NCBI RefSeq assembly: GCF_021233355.1
Contig: NZ_CP089507.1
Span: 3,659,001-3,723,000, forward strand
DNA: 64,000 nucleotides
Direction of reading: 5' to 3'
DNA from: Luteimonas fraxinea
GTDB taxonomy: Bacteria; Pseudomonadota; Gammaproteobacteria; Xanthomonadales; Xanthomonadaceae
Positions 16,298 through 24,311 of the stretch are shown one piece after another. The notes beneath the pieces were generated by a model that saw nothing but the letters and a program-made list of their open reading frames with translations, ran no database searches and was not told where the DNA came from. The position numbers and the translations under genes were made by a program. Numbering within the stretch: position 1 is the first letter of the stretch; every line of letters starts with the position of its first letter.

Positions 16298-18406
16298 ATG
16301 CGCCGCGTAGACGCGCGCGCCCAGCCGCCGGGCATCGCGGCCGGACAGAGTCGCCGGCAGGACCTGCTGTTGCTGGTACTCGGCGTATTGATCGCCGTGG
16401 CGATCGGCGTGGCGGGACTGCTGCGCGTCGCACCGATCGAGCGGCTCGACAACGCCGCGCTCGACACGCTGATGCGTGCGACTGCCACCGGTGTGTCGTC
16501 GCCCGACACCGTGGTCGTCGATATCGATGACGTCAGCCTGTCGGCCGTCGGCCAGTGGCCATGGCCGCGCTACCGGCTCGCGGCATTGGTGGAGCGCATC
16601 GCCGCCGAGCGCCCATCTGCCATCGCGCTGGATGTGCTGTTGCCCGAGGCAGACCGGGTGTCGCTGGCCGACATCCAGAAGACCTTCCAGCGCGATTTCG
16701 GCATCGATGTCGCCATCACCGGCGTACCCGAAGGCCTGCTCGACAACGATGGCTACCTGGGCCAGGCGATGGCGGACGCCGGCGTGGTCGGCGCGCGCTA
16801 TTTCTACTTCGATCACGGCACCGGCGAGACCACGCCCACGCGTCCCGGCGTGGGGTTCGAGGGGGTGTTGGATGCGCTGGCGCTCGACAGCGCGCATGGC
16901 TTGCTCGACAACGTCGGCGCGATCGGCGCGCAGACACGCGTCAGCGGCTTCGTGAACATGCAGGTCGATGGCGACGGCGTGCTGCGACGCCTGCCGTTGC
17001 TGATCGAGTATCGCGGCGTGTTGCATCCGAGCCTGGCGCTGGCCACGACGATGCAGGCGCTGGGAGTGTCGTCCGGCCAGGTGGTGACCGGTCGCGATGG
17101 CCCCTCGCTCGTGATCGGACCGCACGTGGTGCCGATTGATCGCAGCGGCGATGCGCTGCTGCGCTTCGACGGCCCGCCGATGGACTACGCCAGCGTGTCG
17201 GCCGTGGACGTGCTGGCGGGGCGCCACCCGCCGGAGGATCTGCGCGGCAAGGTGGTCGTCATCGGTTCGTCGGCGGTCGGCCTTGGCGATCGACACGTCA
17301 CCGCATTGAGTCGCGCGTTCTCCGGCTCGAAAGTGCAATCGGCACTGATGCAGAACATGTTCGACGGACGCGTGCTGCGGGCGCCGGAGTGGGGCGCGGG
17401 CGCGGCGCTGGCACTCGGACTGTTGATCGCGTTGTTGCAGGGCGGTCTGCTGGTTGCAGGGCGTAGCCTGCTGACGGTGGCGGTCGTGACGCTGGGCGTC
17501 GTGATCGGTCTGGGTGCGCTGGCGTTCGCCGGCTTCGAATATGTCGGGTTCGTACTGCCGGTCGCGGCGCCTGCGCTGGTGGCGTCGACGGTGCTGATCG
17601 CGGCGTCCGCAATCCGCTTCTGGGTGCAGCAACGTCATGCGCGACGCTGGCGGCGGCAGCTCGAGAATGCGCGGCAGGTCACGATCGAATCGATGTCGGC
17701 AGTCGCCGAAACGCGCGACCCCGAGACCGGCGCGCACATCAAGCGCACCCAGCATTATGTGCGCGCCATCGCGCAGCGCCTGCGCGATACAGGCCGCTAC
17801 GCCGACGTGCTGACCGATGCCTACATCGACCTGCTGTTCCTGTCGGCGCCGCTGCACGACATCGGCAAGGTCGGCGTGCCGGACCACATCCTGCTCAAGC
17901 CGGGCCCCCTGACCGAAGCCGAATGGGTGCTAATGCGCCGGCACGCCGAGTTCGGCCGCACCATCATTCTCAGCACGTCGCGCCACATCGAGGGCGACAA
18001 CTTCCTGTCGGTGGCGGCCGAGATCGCCGCGACGCATCACGAAAAGTGGGACGGCTCCGGCTATCCCGCCGGCCTTAAAGGGCCGGCGATTCCGCTGTCG
18101 GGCCGCATCATGGCGGTGGCCGACGTCTACGACGCCCTCGTCAATCGCCGCTGCTACAAGCCGCCGTTCCCGCACGCGCAGGCGATGGCGATGATGCGCG
18201 ACCTGCGCGGCGCGACCTTCGACCCGGCCGTGCTTGATGCCTTCTTCGAAATCGAAGACGAGATCACCCGCATCGCCGGCGAGTTCCGCGACGAGGCTGC
18301 GGCCGCAGCGGCGGGCGGCGGCGCACATGTCGGCAGCGATGCGTTCTACGACGGCGTGGAAACCGGCATTGGTTTCGCGACGCCGGCGTTGGCAGTGCAG
18401 GACTGA
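16298..18406 (+). CDS. CHASE2 sensor with HD-GYP c-di-GMP phosphodiesterase domain
   Basis: A 702-residue membrane protein. One membrane helix near residues 25-45, a periplasmic CHASE2 domain about 50-355 (VVVDIDDVSLSAVGQWPWPR, GKVVVIGSSAVGLGDRHVT), three more helices about 368-450, a linker helix, then HD-GYP about 465-670. The latter has HDIGKVGVPDHILLKPG (His520-Asp521), HAEFG, HHEKWDGSGYPAGLKG (580-595) and the ADVYDAL metal site, so it should hydrolyse c-di-GMP. CHASE2 is more often fused to adenylate cyclase or kinase modules; the HD-GYP output is less usual. It closes the FecR/OmpA operon and likely turns an envelope signal into lower c-di-GMP. Confidence 0.92.
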   Translation: MRRVDARAQPPGIAAGQSRRQDLLLLVLGVLIAVAIGVAGLLRVAPIERLDNAALDTLMRATATGVSSPDTVVVDIDDVSLSAVGQWPWPRYRLAALVERIAAERPSAIALDVLLPEADRVSLADIQKTFQRDFGIDVAITGVPEGLLDNDGYLGQAMADAGVVGARYFYFDHGTGETTPTRPGVGFEGVLDALALDSAHGLLDNVGAIGAQTRVSGFVNMQVDGDGVLRRLPLLIEYRGVLHPSLALATTMQALGVSSGQVVTGRDGPSLVIGPHVVPIDRSGDALLRFDGPPMDYASVSAVDVLAGRHPPEDLRGKVVVIGSSAVGLGDRHVTALSRAFSGSKVQSALMQNMFDGRVLRAPEWGAGAALALGLLIALLQGGLLVAGRSLLTVAVVTLGVVIGLGALAFAGFEYVGFVLPVAAPALVASTVLIAASAIRFWVQQRHARRWRRQLENARQVTIESMSAVAETRDPETGAHIKRTQHYVRAIAQRLRDTGRYADVLTDAYIDLLFLSAPLHDIGKVGVPDHILLKPGPLTEAEWVLMRRHAEFGRTIILSTSRHIEGDNFLSVAAEIAATHHEKWDGSGYPAGLKGPAIPLSGRIMAVADVYDALVNRRCYKPPFPHAQAMAMMRDLRGATFDPAVLDAFFEIEDEITRIAGEFRDEAAAAAAGGGAHVGSDAFYDGVETGIGFATPALAVQD

Positions 18407-18544
18407 CGGTCCCGCCGGTGCTGCGCCGGCGTGGATTCGCGCGGCGAGCGGCATGTGAGCGACGTAAACGGCATCACCGCGCGATGGCGGCCTCGGGTGC
18501 AGGCTCGAATCCTCGGCATCGCCGCAGCTGACCGGAACCCTGCC

Positions 18545-19306
18545 ATGCGTCATATCCCGACGTTCGCGCTACTCACGCTGATGGTGTGCACAGCGCCGGC
18601 GTGCTCTGCGCCGCCGCCTGCGCAGTCGACCGCAACACCGGCCACCGCAGCCGTTGCCGAAAACGCGCCGACGTACGGTTCCGTGCGGCGCAGCGCGGAC
18701 GGTATCGGCAAGACCTATCAGGGGCGCGAAATCTCGGCCGTCATGGGCTGGCAGGGCGCCGCGTGGCTGGAGCGCGAGGAACGCGAGCGCGAGGAGCGCG
18801 GCAGTCTGCTGTTGCAGGAACTGGCGCTGCAGCCAGGCATGGCGGTCGCGGATGTCGGCGCAGGCACCGGCTACTACGCGCGTCGCATGGCGCCGATGGT
18901 GGCGCCCGGTGGCAAGGTCTACGCGGTGGATGTGCAGCCGCAGATGGTGGCGATGCTCACGCAGCTGGCCTCACAGCCGGGACTCGACAATCTCGGGCCG
19001 GTGCAGGCCAGCGCCACTGATCCCGGACTCGCGCCTGAGTCGATCGATCTGGCGCTGATGGTCGACGTCTACCACGAGCTGGAATACCCGCATGAGGTGC
19101 TCCAGTCGCTGGTGCGCGCACTGCGGCCCGGCGGGCGACTGGTGTTCGTCGAGTACCGCGCCGAAGACGACGACGTGCCGATCAAGCCGCTGCACAAGAT
19201 GAGCGAAGCGCAGATCCGCAAGGAAGCGGCGCTGCATCCGCTGGTCTGGGAGCGCACCGCCGACACATTGCCGTGGCAGCACGTGGTGGTGTTCCGCAAG
19301 CGCTGA
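18545..19306 (+). CDS. Exported SAM-dependent methyltransferase-like protein
   Basis: A 253-residue class I methyltransferase fold with an N-terminal export signal. Residues 1-20 (MRHIPTFALLTLMVCTAPAC) look like a signal, possibly a lipoprotein one with a weak lipobox ending at Cys20. The fold is clear: SAM motif I VADVGAGTGYYARRMAP near residue 100, KVYAVDVQPQM (motif II), LALMVDVYHELEYP (motif IV) and LRPGGRLVFVEYR. Most of the SAM-binding residues are kept, yet SAM is not expected outside the cytosol. Similar exported methyltransferase-like proteins recur in proteobacteria without an assigned substrate. A region rich in EREEREREER precedes the domain. Confidence 0.85.
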   Translation: MRHIPTFALLTLMVCTAPACSAPPPAQSTATPATAAVAENAPTYGSVRRSADGIGKTYQGREISAVMGWQGAAWLEREEREREERGSLLLQELALQPGMAVADVGAGTGYYARRMAPMVAPGGKVYAVDVQPQMVAMLTQLASQPGLDNLGPVQASATDPGLAPESIDLALMVDVYHELEYPHEVLQSLVRALRPGGRLVFVEYRAEDDDVPIKPLHKMSEAQIRKEAALHPLVWERTADTLPWQHVVVFRKR

Positions 19307-19345
19307 AGATCGCTCGGTCGCGGCGCGTGCGGATGCGCACGTCGC

Positions 19346-19786
19346 TTACTTGCGGACGTCCAGCAGTTCCACCTCGAACACCAATGACGCGCCCGGCGGA
19401 ATCACACCACCGGCGCCGCTGTCGCCATAGCCCAGCCACGCCGGAATGTGCAGTTCGCGCGTACCGCCCGGCCGCATCCCGGAAACGCCTTCATCCCAGC
19501 CGCGAATGACGCGACCGGCGCCGAGTTCGAACACGAAGGGCTGGCCGCGATCATGCGAACTGTCGAACTGCGCGCCCCGCTTGTCGGTGGCGTTCTGGTC
19601 GTAGAGCCAGCCCGTGTAGTGCACGGTGACCGTGTCGCCGGTTGCAGCAGCTTCGCCTTCGCCCGCCGACACGTCGACGCGCTGCAGTTCGGGCACGTCG
19701 CCACCGGTGTAGGGCGGCGGGCTGCCGCACGCGGCGAGCAGCAGGACGGACAGGCAGGCGATGTGGCGAAGCGATCGACGGGTCAT
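19346..19786 (-). CDS. FKBP-type peptidyl-prolyl isomerase lipoprotein
   Basis: A 146-residue lipoprotein (lipobox LLAAC, Cys20) with one FKBP domain: DTVTVHYTGWLYDQ, GAQFDSSHDRGQPFVFELGAGRVIRGWDEGVSGM, IPAWLGYGDSGAGGVIPPGASLVFEVELLDV. All active-site aromatic and Asp positions of FKBP12-type isomerases can be seen. It should catalyse proline isomerisation in the periplasm or at the outer membrane. Convergent with the exported methyltransferase gene, 39 bases away. Confidence 0.92.
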   Translation of the reverse strand: MTRRSLRHIACLSVLLLAACGSPPPYTGGDVPELQRVDVSAGEGEAAATGDTVTVHYTGWLYDQNATDKRGAQFDSSHDRGQPFVFELGAGRVIRGWDEGVSGMRPGGTRELHIPAWLGYGDSGAGGVIPPGASLVFEVELLDVRK

Positions 19787-19884
19787 GGGATTCGGCGTTG
19801 CGGACGAGCCTGGCAGGGTAGCCGAAGGCGCCGATGACGACGCGGCCGCGTCCACGCGCGTGCCATTAACATTCCCTCGACGCA

Positions 19885-20733
19885 CTAGTTCGATCCGCGT
19901 GTCTCCAGCAGCGCACGCAGATCGCGGATCTCGCCACGCAGTGCGCGCACCTCCGTCTGCAACTCGGCTTCGATGTGGTCCTGGGTGCGGTCGATCGCAT
20001 CGAGGGTGTCGTCGTGCTCGGCCTTCGACACCGTCTGCATTGCATCGACGATGACGCCGATGAAGAGGTTGAGCATGGTGAAGCTGGCGACGAGGATGAA
20101 AGGAATGAAGAACGCCCAGGCGTACGGGAACTCGGCCATCATCGGGCGCGTCGTGCCGGTGGACCAGCTGTCGAGCGTCATGATTTCGAACAGTGAGTAG
20201 AGCGAGCGGCCGAGATTGCCGAAGCGTTCGGGATACGCGTCGCCGAACAGGTTGGTCGCGATCACCGCGCACACGTAATAGATGATCAGCAGCACCGCGC
20301 CGATTGACAGCAGGCCCGGCACAGCGCCGAGCAGCGCGCCGACCACGCGGCGCATCGACGGCACGATGGTCAGCACGCGCAACACGCGCAGCACACGCAA
20401 CGCACGCAGCACCGAGAACGGGCCGGTGGCTGGCACGAGTGCGATCGCGACGACGGCGAAGTCGAACAGGCTCCACGGATCGCGGAAGAACTGCGCGCGG
20501 TGGACGTACAGGCGGATCGCGATCTCGATGACGAAGACCGTCAGGATCGCGCTGTCGACGGCGCGGATCACGTCGCCGGCCGCGGCCATGATCCCCGGCG
20601 AGGTTTCCAGGCCCAGCAGCACGGCGTTGACGATGATCAGCGCCAGGATGCCCGCCTGCACACGCGGATGGACGATGAAGGCGTGCAGTCGGCCGCGCAG
20701 GTCGGAATATGCAGTGATGCTGGTCTCGCGCAT
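19885..20733 (-). CDS. Bacterial voltage-gated cation channel (Nav-type)
   Basis: A 282-residue single-domain six-helix channel. S1-S3 span about residues 25-100; S4 has arginines every third position (R110, R113, R116, R119) in FSVLRALRVLRVLRV; pore helix SLYSLFEIMT leads to the selectivity filter TLDSW (186-190); S6 is FIPFILVASFTMLNLFIGVI; the C-terminus (240-280) is a coiled coil that makes tetramers. The layout is that of NaChBac/NavAb. Those have TLESW, here the key Glu is Asp, which may change sodium/calcium preference. The start MRETSITAYSD is chosen over longer forms because they add only Arg/Pro-rich sequence. No ligand partner is adjacent. Confidence 0.9.
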   Translation of the reverse strand: MRETSITAYSDLRGRLHAFIVHPRVQAGILALIIVNAVLLGLETSPGIMAAAGDVIRAVDSAILTVFVIEIAIRLYVHRAQFFRDPWSLFDFAVVAIALVPATGPFSVLRALRVLRVLRVLTIVPSMRRVVGALLGAVPGLLSIGAVLLIIYYVCAVIATNLFGDAYPERFGNLGRSLYSLFEIMTLDSWSTGTTRPMMAEFPYAWAFFIPFILVASFTMLNLFIGVIVDAMQTVSKAEHDDTLDAIDRTQDHIEAELQTEVRALRGEIRDLRALLETRGSN

Positions 20734-20998
20734 GGCGTCTCCAGAAGGCGCGGTGCGAAAACCGGCGGGACGGAACAGAAAACAGAGCGGACACATTGGA
20801 ATGTCGCATCGGCGATGCGTCAAGTTTTTGGGTGCATATGCGACCTTCGGTCGCGGGGCCGACACCAGCGCGGTTCGCCGCATGCGGTGGCAATCGGAAC
20901 GGCAATCTGGAAGGACTGTCGGTCTAGGGTCCGCCCGAGTGATGCGCCGTCACGCGCAGCGCTACGCTCGGCGAGTCCCCGCCCGTTGGACCGCTCCC

Positions 20999-22108
20999 AT
21001 GAATGCGATCGTCGATGCCGTCCGTGATTTCGTCCAGACGACTGCCCAGACTTATCAGAGCGCTGTCCAGCCCAAGATCGATGCGCTGGGCGAGGCTTTC
21101 GGACAGATGGTGGAGGACGCGGTGGTCAGCGGTGTGCAGTCGCTGGCGTCGGATCCTCTGGGCTATGCCTTCGACGCGATCGCGCTCAAGCCTCAACTTG
21201 AGCTTGCAGCAGTCGTGGCGATCGCGGACGTTGCGACAGGTGTTCACCAGGCCGGCGGTCCCGGCGCGGTGGCCTTGAATCTGGCTCTGCACGGTCGCGA
21301 TGAGGCCGTGCGCATCCAGAACGAGCTGCAGCAGAATCCGGCCGGCTTCGTCGACTGGCTGCTGGGGCCGGAAGGGCCGAAGGTGTCCGACATCACGGCG
21401 CAGGTTCCCGGCCTGCAGAGCGCGATCGGCAATGCGATGGACATCGCCATGGGCAATCGCTGGATCGCGGGGCCGGTGGGACAGGCGTTCGGCTTCGAGT
21501 ACGACGCGCAGAACGACATCTACACGACCAACGAAACATCGATCCAGAGTTATGGCGGCTTCCACGACATCTACGACCAGGCCGGCAAGGGCCTCGGCAT
21601 GGATCTCGACGAGAGCGTCATGACGTTCACCGTCGGCGATGTCGAGTACCGGCTGGAACTGTGGAAGGGTGATTACGGCGCGGGCGGGGCGTTCGGCGGC
21701 GAGATCGCGCTGTATACCAACGGCGCCGGCGATCGAGGCGCGCTGGGCGATCAACTCGAACAGATCGACGGCTACTACTCCGCGGCGAACGGCGACAACC
21801 AGATCGGCATGTCGCAGACGCTCTACAACACCGAAACCGGCGAGGTGTATTTCACCAGCACCGGCGATGAAACGCAGTTCTGGAATCTCGCGATCCGCAC
21901 CGATCCCGCTGTGAACCACGAGAACCTCGGCCAGCGTGGCGAGCTGACACTGCCTGCGGACATGTCCGCAGGCGAGCAGTCCGCACTCGCCGACGCGATC
22001 GTCGAGCAGCTGGAAAGCAAGGACGGCATCGAGGACGTGCAGGTCCAGACGAATGCGGACGGCTCGACGTCGATCTCCTATGACTGGAGCGGTGAAGGCG
22101 ATCGCTGA
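20999..22108 (+). CDS. DUF4474-domain protein
   Basis: A 369-residue protein without signal peptide. Residues 1-150 are helical and Ala/Val-rich (FVQTTAQTYQSAVQPKIDAL; LASDPLGYAFDAIALKPQLE). Residues about 155-300 match the DUF4474 pattern: FGFEYDAQNDIYTTNETSIQ, GGFHDIYDQAGKGLGMD, then a block with YRLELWKGDYGAGGAFGGEI and ALYTNG. The rest (300-369) repeats acidic, Gly-rich strands. DUF4474 has no known activity. The ATG at 20999 has no clear ribosome site; a long in-frame extension upstream looks non-coding. The mixture of unusual domain and no partner suggests a secreted or accessory protein. Confidence 0.75.
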   Translation: MNAIVDAVRDFVQTTAQTYQSAVQPKIDALGEAFGQMVEDAVVSGVQSLASDPLGYAFDAIALKPQLELAAVVAIADVATGVHQAGGPGAVALNLALHGRDEAVRIQNELQQNPAGFVDWLLGPEGPKVSDITAQVPGLQSAIGNAMDIAMGNRWIAGPVGQAFGFEYDAQNDIYTTNETSIQSYGGFHDIYDQAGKGLGMDLDESVMTFTVGDVEYRLELWKGDYGAGGAFGGEIALYTNGAGDRGALGDQLEQIDGYYSAANGDNQIGMSQTLYNTETGEVYFTSTGDETQFWNLAIRTDPAVNHENLGQRGELTLPADMSAGEQSALADAIVEQLESKDGIEDVQVQTNADGSTSISYDWSGEGDR

Positions 22109-22137
22109 GCGGGACAGGCAAGCGCGCTGAAGCGGGA

Positions 22138-22359
22138 ATGACAGGCCCGATCGACACGCCGTGGGTCGGTGTCGGGCCGCTGCACGGAAAACTCGTCGCA
22201 AGCCCCGACTGCCTGCACGCGCACGGCGCGCCCGAAACACCCGATCCGCCACCACCAACGGGCACCTACGCGGTGCGTCCGCCGAGCCAGCATCCCGCGC
22301 GCAAGGTACAGCTGCTCACGGAACTGCTTGTCGCGTGTTTCCAGGAATCTGCGTCGTAG
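22138..22359 (+). pseudogene. Possible C-terminal remnant of a LysR-type regulator
   Basis: A 73-codon frame whose last 32 residues, GTYAVRPPSQHPARKV and QLLTELLVACF, read like the end of a LysR effector domain (the usual YAVYPPSRHLSAKVRAFVDFL pattern). No helix-turn-helix part exists upstream, where the DUF4474 gene ends 29 bases before. The stretch 22360-22492 holds nothing else clear. It may be a decayed regulator left by a rearrangement; a chance match cannot be excluded. Confidence 0.4.
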
Positions 22360-22492
22360 CAGCGGATGTGCTTCGTGTGTGCGACACCACTGTTGCGCGT
22401 GCGATGAACCAAACCGTGCACAGGCGGTCTGATCTGTTGCCTCGTTTCAGGTGAGGCGTCTGATCTTTGTGTCCACGGAAGGATGTGCCTCC

Positions 22493-23410
22493 ATGCGTTT
22501 CGCGATCGAACTGCGTGCCGTCGACAAGTTCTTCGGCCACCACCATGTGCTGCGGCAGCTCGATCTGCAGGTGCCCGAACGCAGCGTGTTCGCGTTTCTG
22601 GGCAACAACGGCCATGGCAAGTCGACGACGATCCGGTTGATCGCCGGCCTTGCGAATGCCGATGCCGGCAGCGTGCAGGTGCTGGGGCGCGATATCCGGC
22701 TCGAGCGGCAACAGGTCCTCGCCGACATGGGCTGCCTGATCGAAGCGCCGAGTGCGTACCCGAATCTCACCGCCCACGAATTCCTGTCGATCGCGACGCG
22801 CCTCAAACGTCTGCCGGCCAGCGAGATCGATCGCGTGCTGGAAGTGGTTGCACTGCAGGTCGACCGGCGTCAGCGCATCGAGCATTTCTCGCTCGGCATG
22901 AAGCAGCGGCTCGCGCTCGCGTTCGCGCTGGTCGGCAAGCCGCGTCTGCTGGTGCTCGACGAACCGACCAACGGGCTCGATCCCGATGGCATGCAGGACA
23001 TCCGCCGTCTGCTGTCGACGCTGCCCGAACGGGCTGATTGCACGATCTTCTTCTCCAGCCATCTGCTCGACGAAGTGGAGAAGACCGCGACGCATATGGC
23101 GGTGCTGCGATCCGGCTCGGTGCGGTTGCAGGCGTCGATACGCGATCTCACCCGGGCCTTGCCCAGCGTGCTGTCGCTGGATGTCGATGCGCCTGCGCGC
23201 GCAGCAGGTGTGTTGCAGGCGGGCGGTCATGCCGCCACGGTGGACGGGGCAGGGCGCGTCGCCATTGCGGATGTCACCCGCGACACCGCTGGGCAGATCC
23301 ATCGCACGCTGGTGGACGCGGGCGTCACGCTGTTCGAATCGGTGCACCGCAAACCGAGCCTCGAGCAATGGTTTCTGGAGACCGCTGGCGTCGAGGGCGA
23401 CGCGCCATGA
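22493..23410 (+). CDS. ABC transporter ATP-binding protein
   Basis: A 305-residue ATPase. Walker A GNNGHGKSTT near residues 40-49 (the usual Ala/Ser is His), Q-loop region LIEAPSAYPNLTAHEFL, signature FSLGMKQRLALA, Walker B LLVLDEPTNGLDPDG and the switch His in FFSSHLLDEVE. Residues 220-305 form a C-terminal extension seen in antibiotic-type exporters (BcrA/CcmA-like). Start at 22493 is set by GGAAGGA 8 bases upstream rather than a GTG at 22451. It overlaps the permease gene by ATGA, so the two are translated together. Probable role: export of, or immunity to, a peptide or other toxic compound. Confidence 0.92.
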   Translation: MRFAIELRAVDKFFGHHHVLRQLDLQVPERSVFAFLGNNGHGKSTTIRLIAGLANADAGSVQVLGRDIRLERQQVLADMGCLIEAPSAYPNLTAHEFLSIATRLKRLPASEIDRVLEVVALQVDRRQRIEHFSLGMKQRLALAFALVGKPRLLVLDEPTNGLDPDGMQDIRRLLSTLPERADCTIFFSSHLLDEVEKTATHMAVLRSGSVRLQASIRDLTRALPSVLSLDVDAPARAAGVLQAGGHAATVDGAGRVAIADVTRDTAGQIHRTLVDAGVTLFESVHRKPSLEQWFLETAGVEGDAP

Positions 23411-24144
23411 TCGGCCCGCTGTTTCTGGTCGAGCTGCTGAAGATCCGGCGCTCGCTGGTGCTCGTGATGACGCTGATCTGTCCGCTGGCGATCGTGGGTT
23501 TCATGTTCCTGATGACACTGCGGGCGTGGGACCCGCCGGAGATGACCGGCGCGGACATGGCGCGGTTCTGGACGGATGTCGTGGCGACCTGGGCGTACTT
23601 CATGCTGCCGCTGTTCGTCGCGCTCACCACAAGCCTCATCAATGGCAACGAGCATCGCAACCAGACATGGCGGCTGATGCTCAGTCTGCCGATCGGCGTG
23701 GACGCGCTCTACATCGCCAAGGCGCTGCTCGCGCTCGCGTTGACGCTGTGCGCCCACGTCATCCTGCTCGTGTCGATCGTGCTCGCACTCTGGGCGCTGG
23801 GGCTGTTCGGCTACGACCTCACCGGCGCGTTCGACCTGCGCTCGTGGCGCGTGCTATGGGCGCCTGCCGCGGCGGCGCTGCCGATGGTGGCGATCCAGCA
23901 CGGACTGGCCTGGCATTTCCGCACGCTCGTGCCGCCGTTGTCGATCGCCGTGATCGCCAGCTTCGTCGGCATGGAGCTCGCCGCGACGAAGCTCTGGATC
24001 TGGGTGCCCTGGAGTTATCCGACGGTGTCGATCATTGCGCAGACTGTCGAGGCACAGCGGCTTGCGGTGCTGCTGTCGCCGGTGATGGGTGTGATCGCGC
24101 TGCATCTAGGACTTCGTCAGCTGCGGCGACGGGAGATCGTCTGA
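23407..24144 (+). CDS. ABC-2 type permease
   Basis: A 245-residue inner-membrane protein with about six helices (LVLVMTLICPLAIVGFMFLM; YFMLPLFVALTTSLI; ALLALALTLCAHVILLVSIV; and three more). The first cytosolic residues FLVELLKIRRSLVL and the loop NGNEHRNQTWRLMLSLPI are typical of the ABC2_membrane_4/BcrB-type permeases. It starts inside the stop region of the ATPase gene. With only one permease it should work as a homodimer. No lantibiotic or other toxin gene is adjacent. Confidence 0.88.
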   Translation: MIGPLFLVELLKIRRSLVLVMTLICPLAIVGFMFLMTLRAWDPPEMTGADMARFWTDVVATWAYFMLPLFVALTTSLINGNEHRNQTWRLMLSLPIGVDALYIAKALLALALTLCAHVILLVSIVLALWALGLFGYDLTGAFDLRSWRVLWAPAAAALPMVAIQHGLAWHFRTLVPPLSIAVIASFVGMELAATKLWIWVPWSYPTVSIIAQTVEAQRLAVLLSPVMGVIALHLGLRQLRRREIV

Positions 24145-24311
24145 CGGACCGAAGATGCGATCGACCGTCCGGAGTGACCGTGTCGTCCCATGCCCCTGGG
24201 TCCCGCGACTTCCGGCATGTGCGCAGTCCGGGCGCGCGCCGTACGTTGTAGACCTCGCCGGACCCGCTTGCATAGTGCAGACGGGCCGGTGCCGCCAACG
24301 GAGCTGCCCCG

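Noticed and set aside
16040..17887. Long open frame (615 codons) on the minus strand
   Set aside because: It lies opposite the CHASE2/HD-GYP and OmpA genes, whose motifs are certain; its composition (Arg, His, Gln-rich) is typical of antisense frames in high-GC DNA.
20282..20998. In-frame N-terminal extension of the DUF4474 gene
   Set aside because: It is antisense to the channel gene, Arg/Thr-rich and without domain; the helical start at 20999 is natural.
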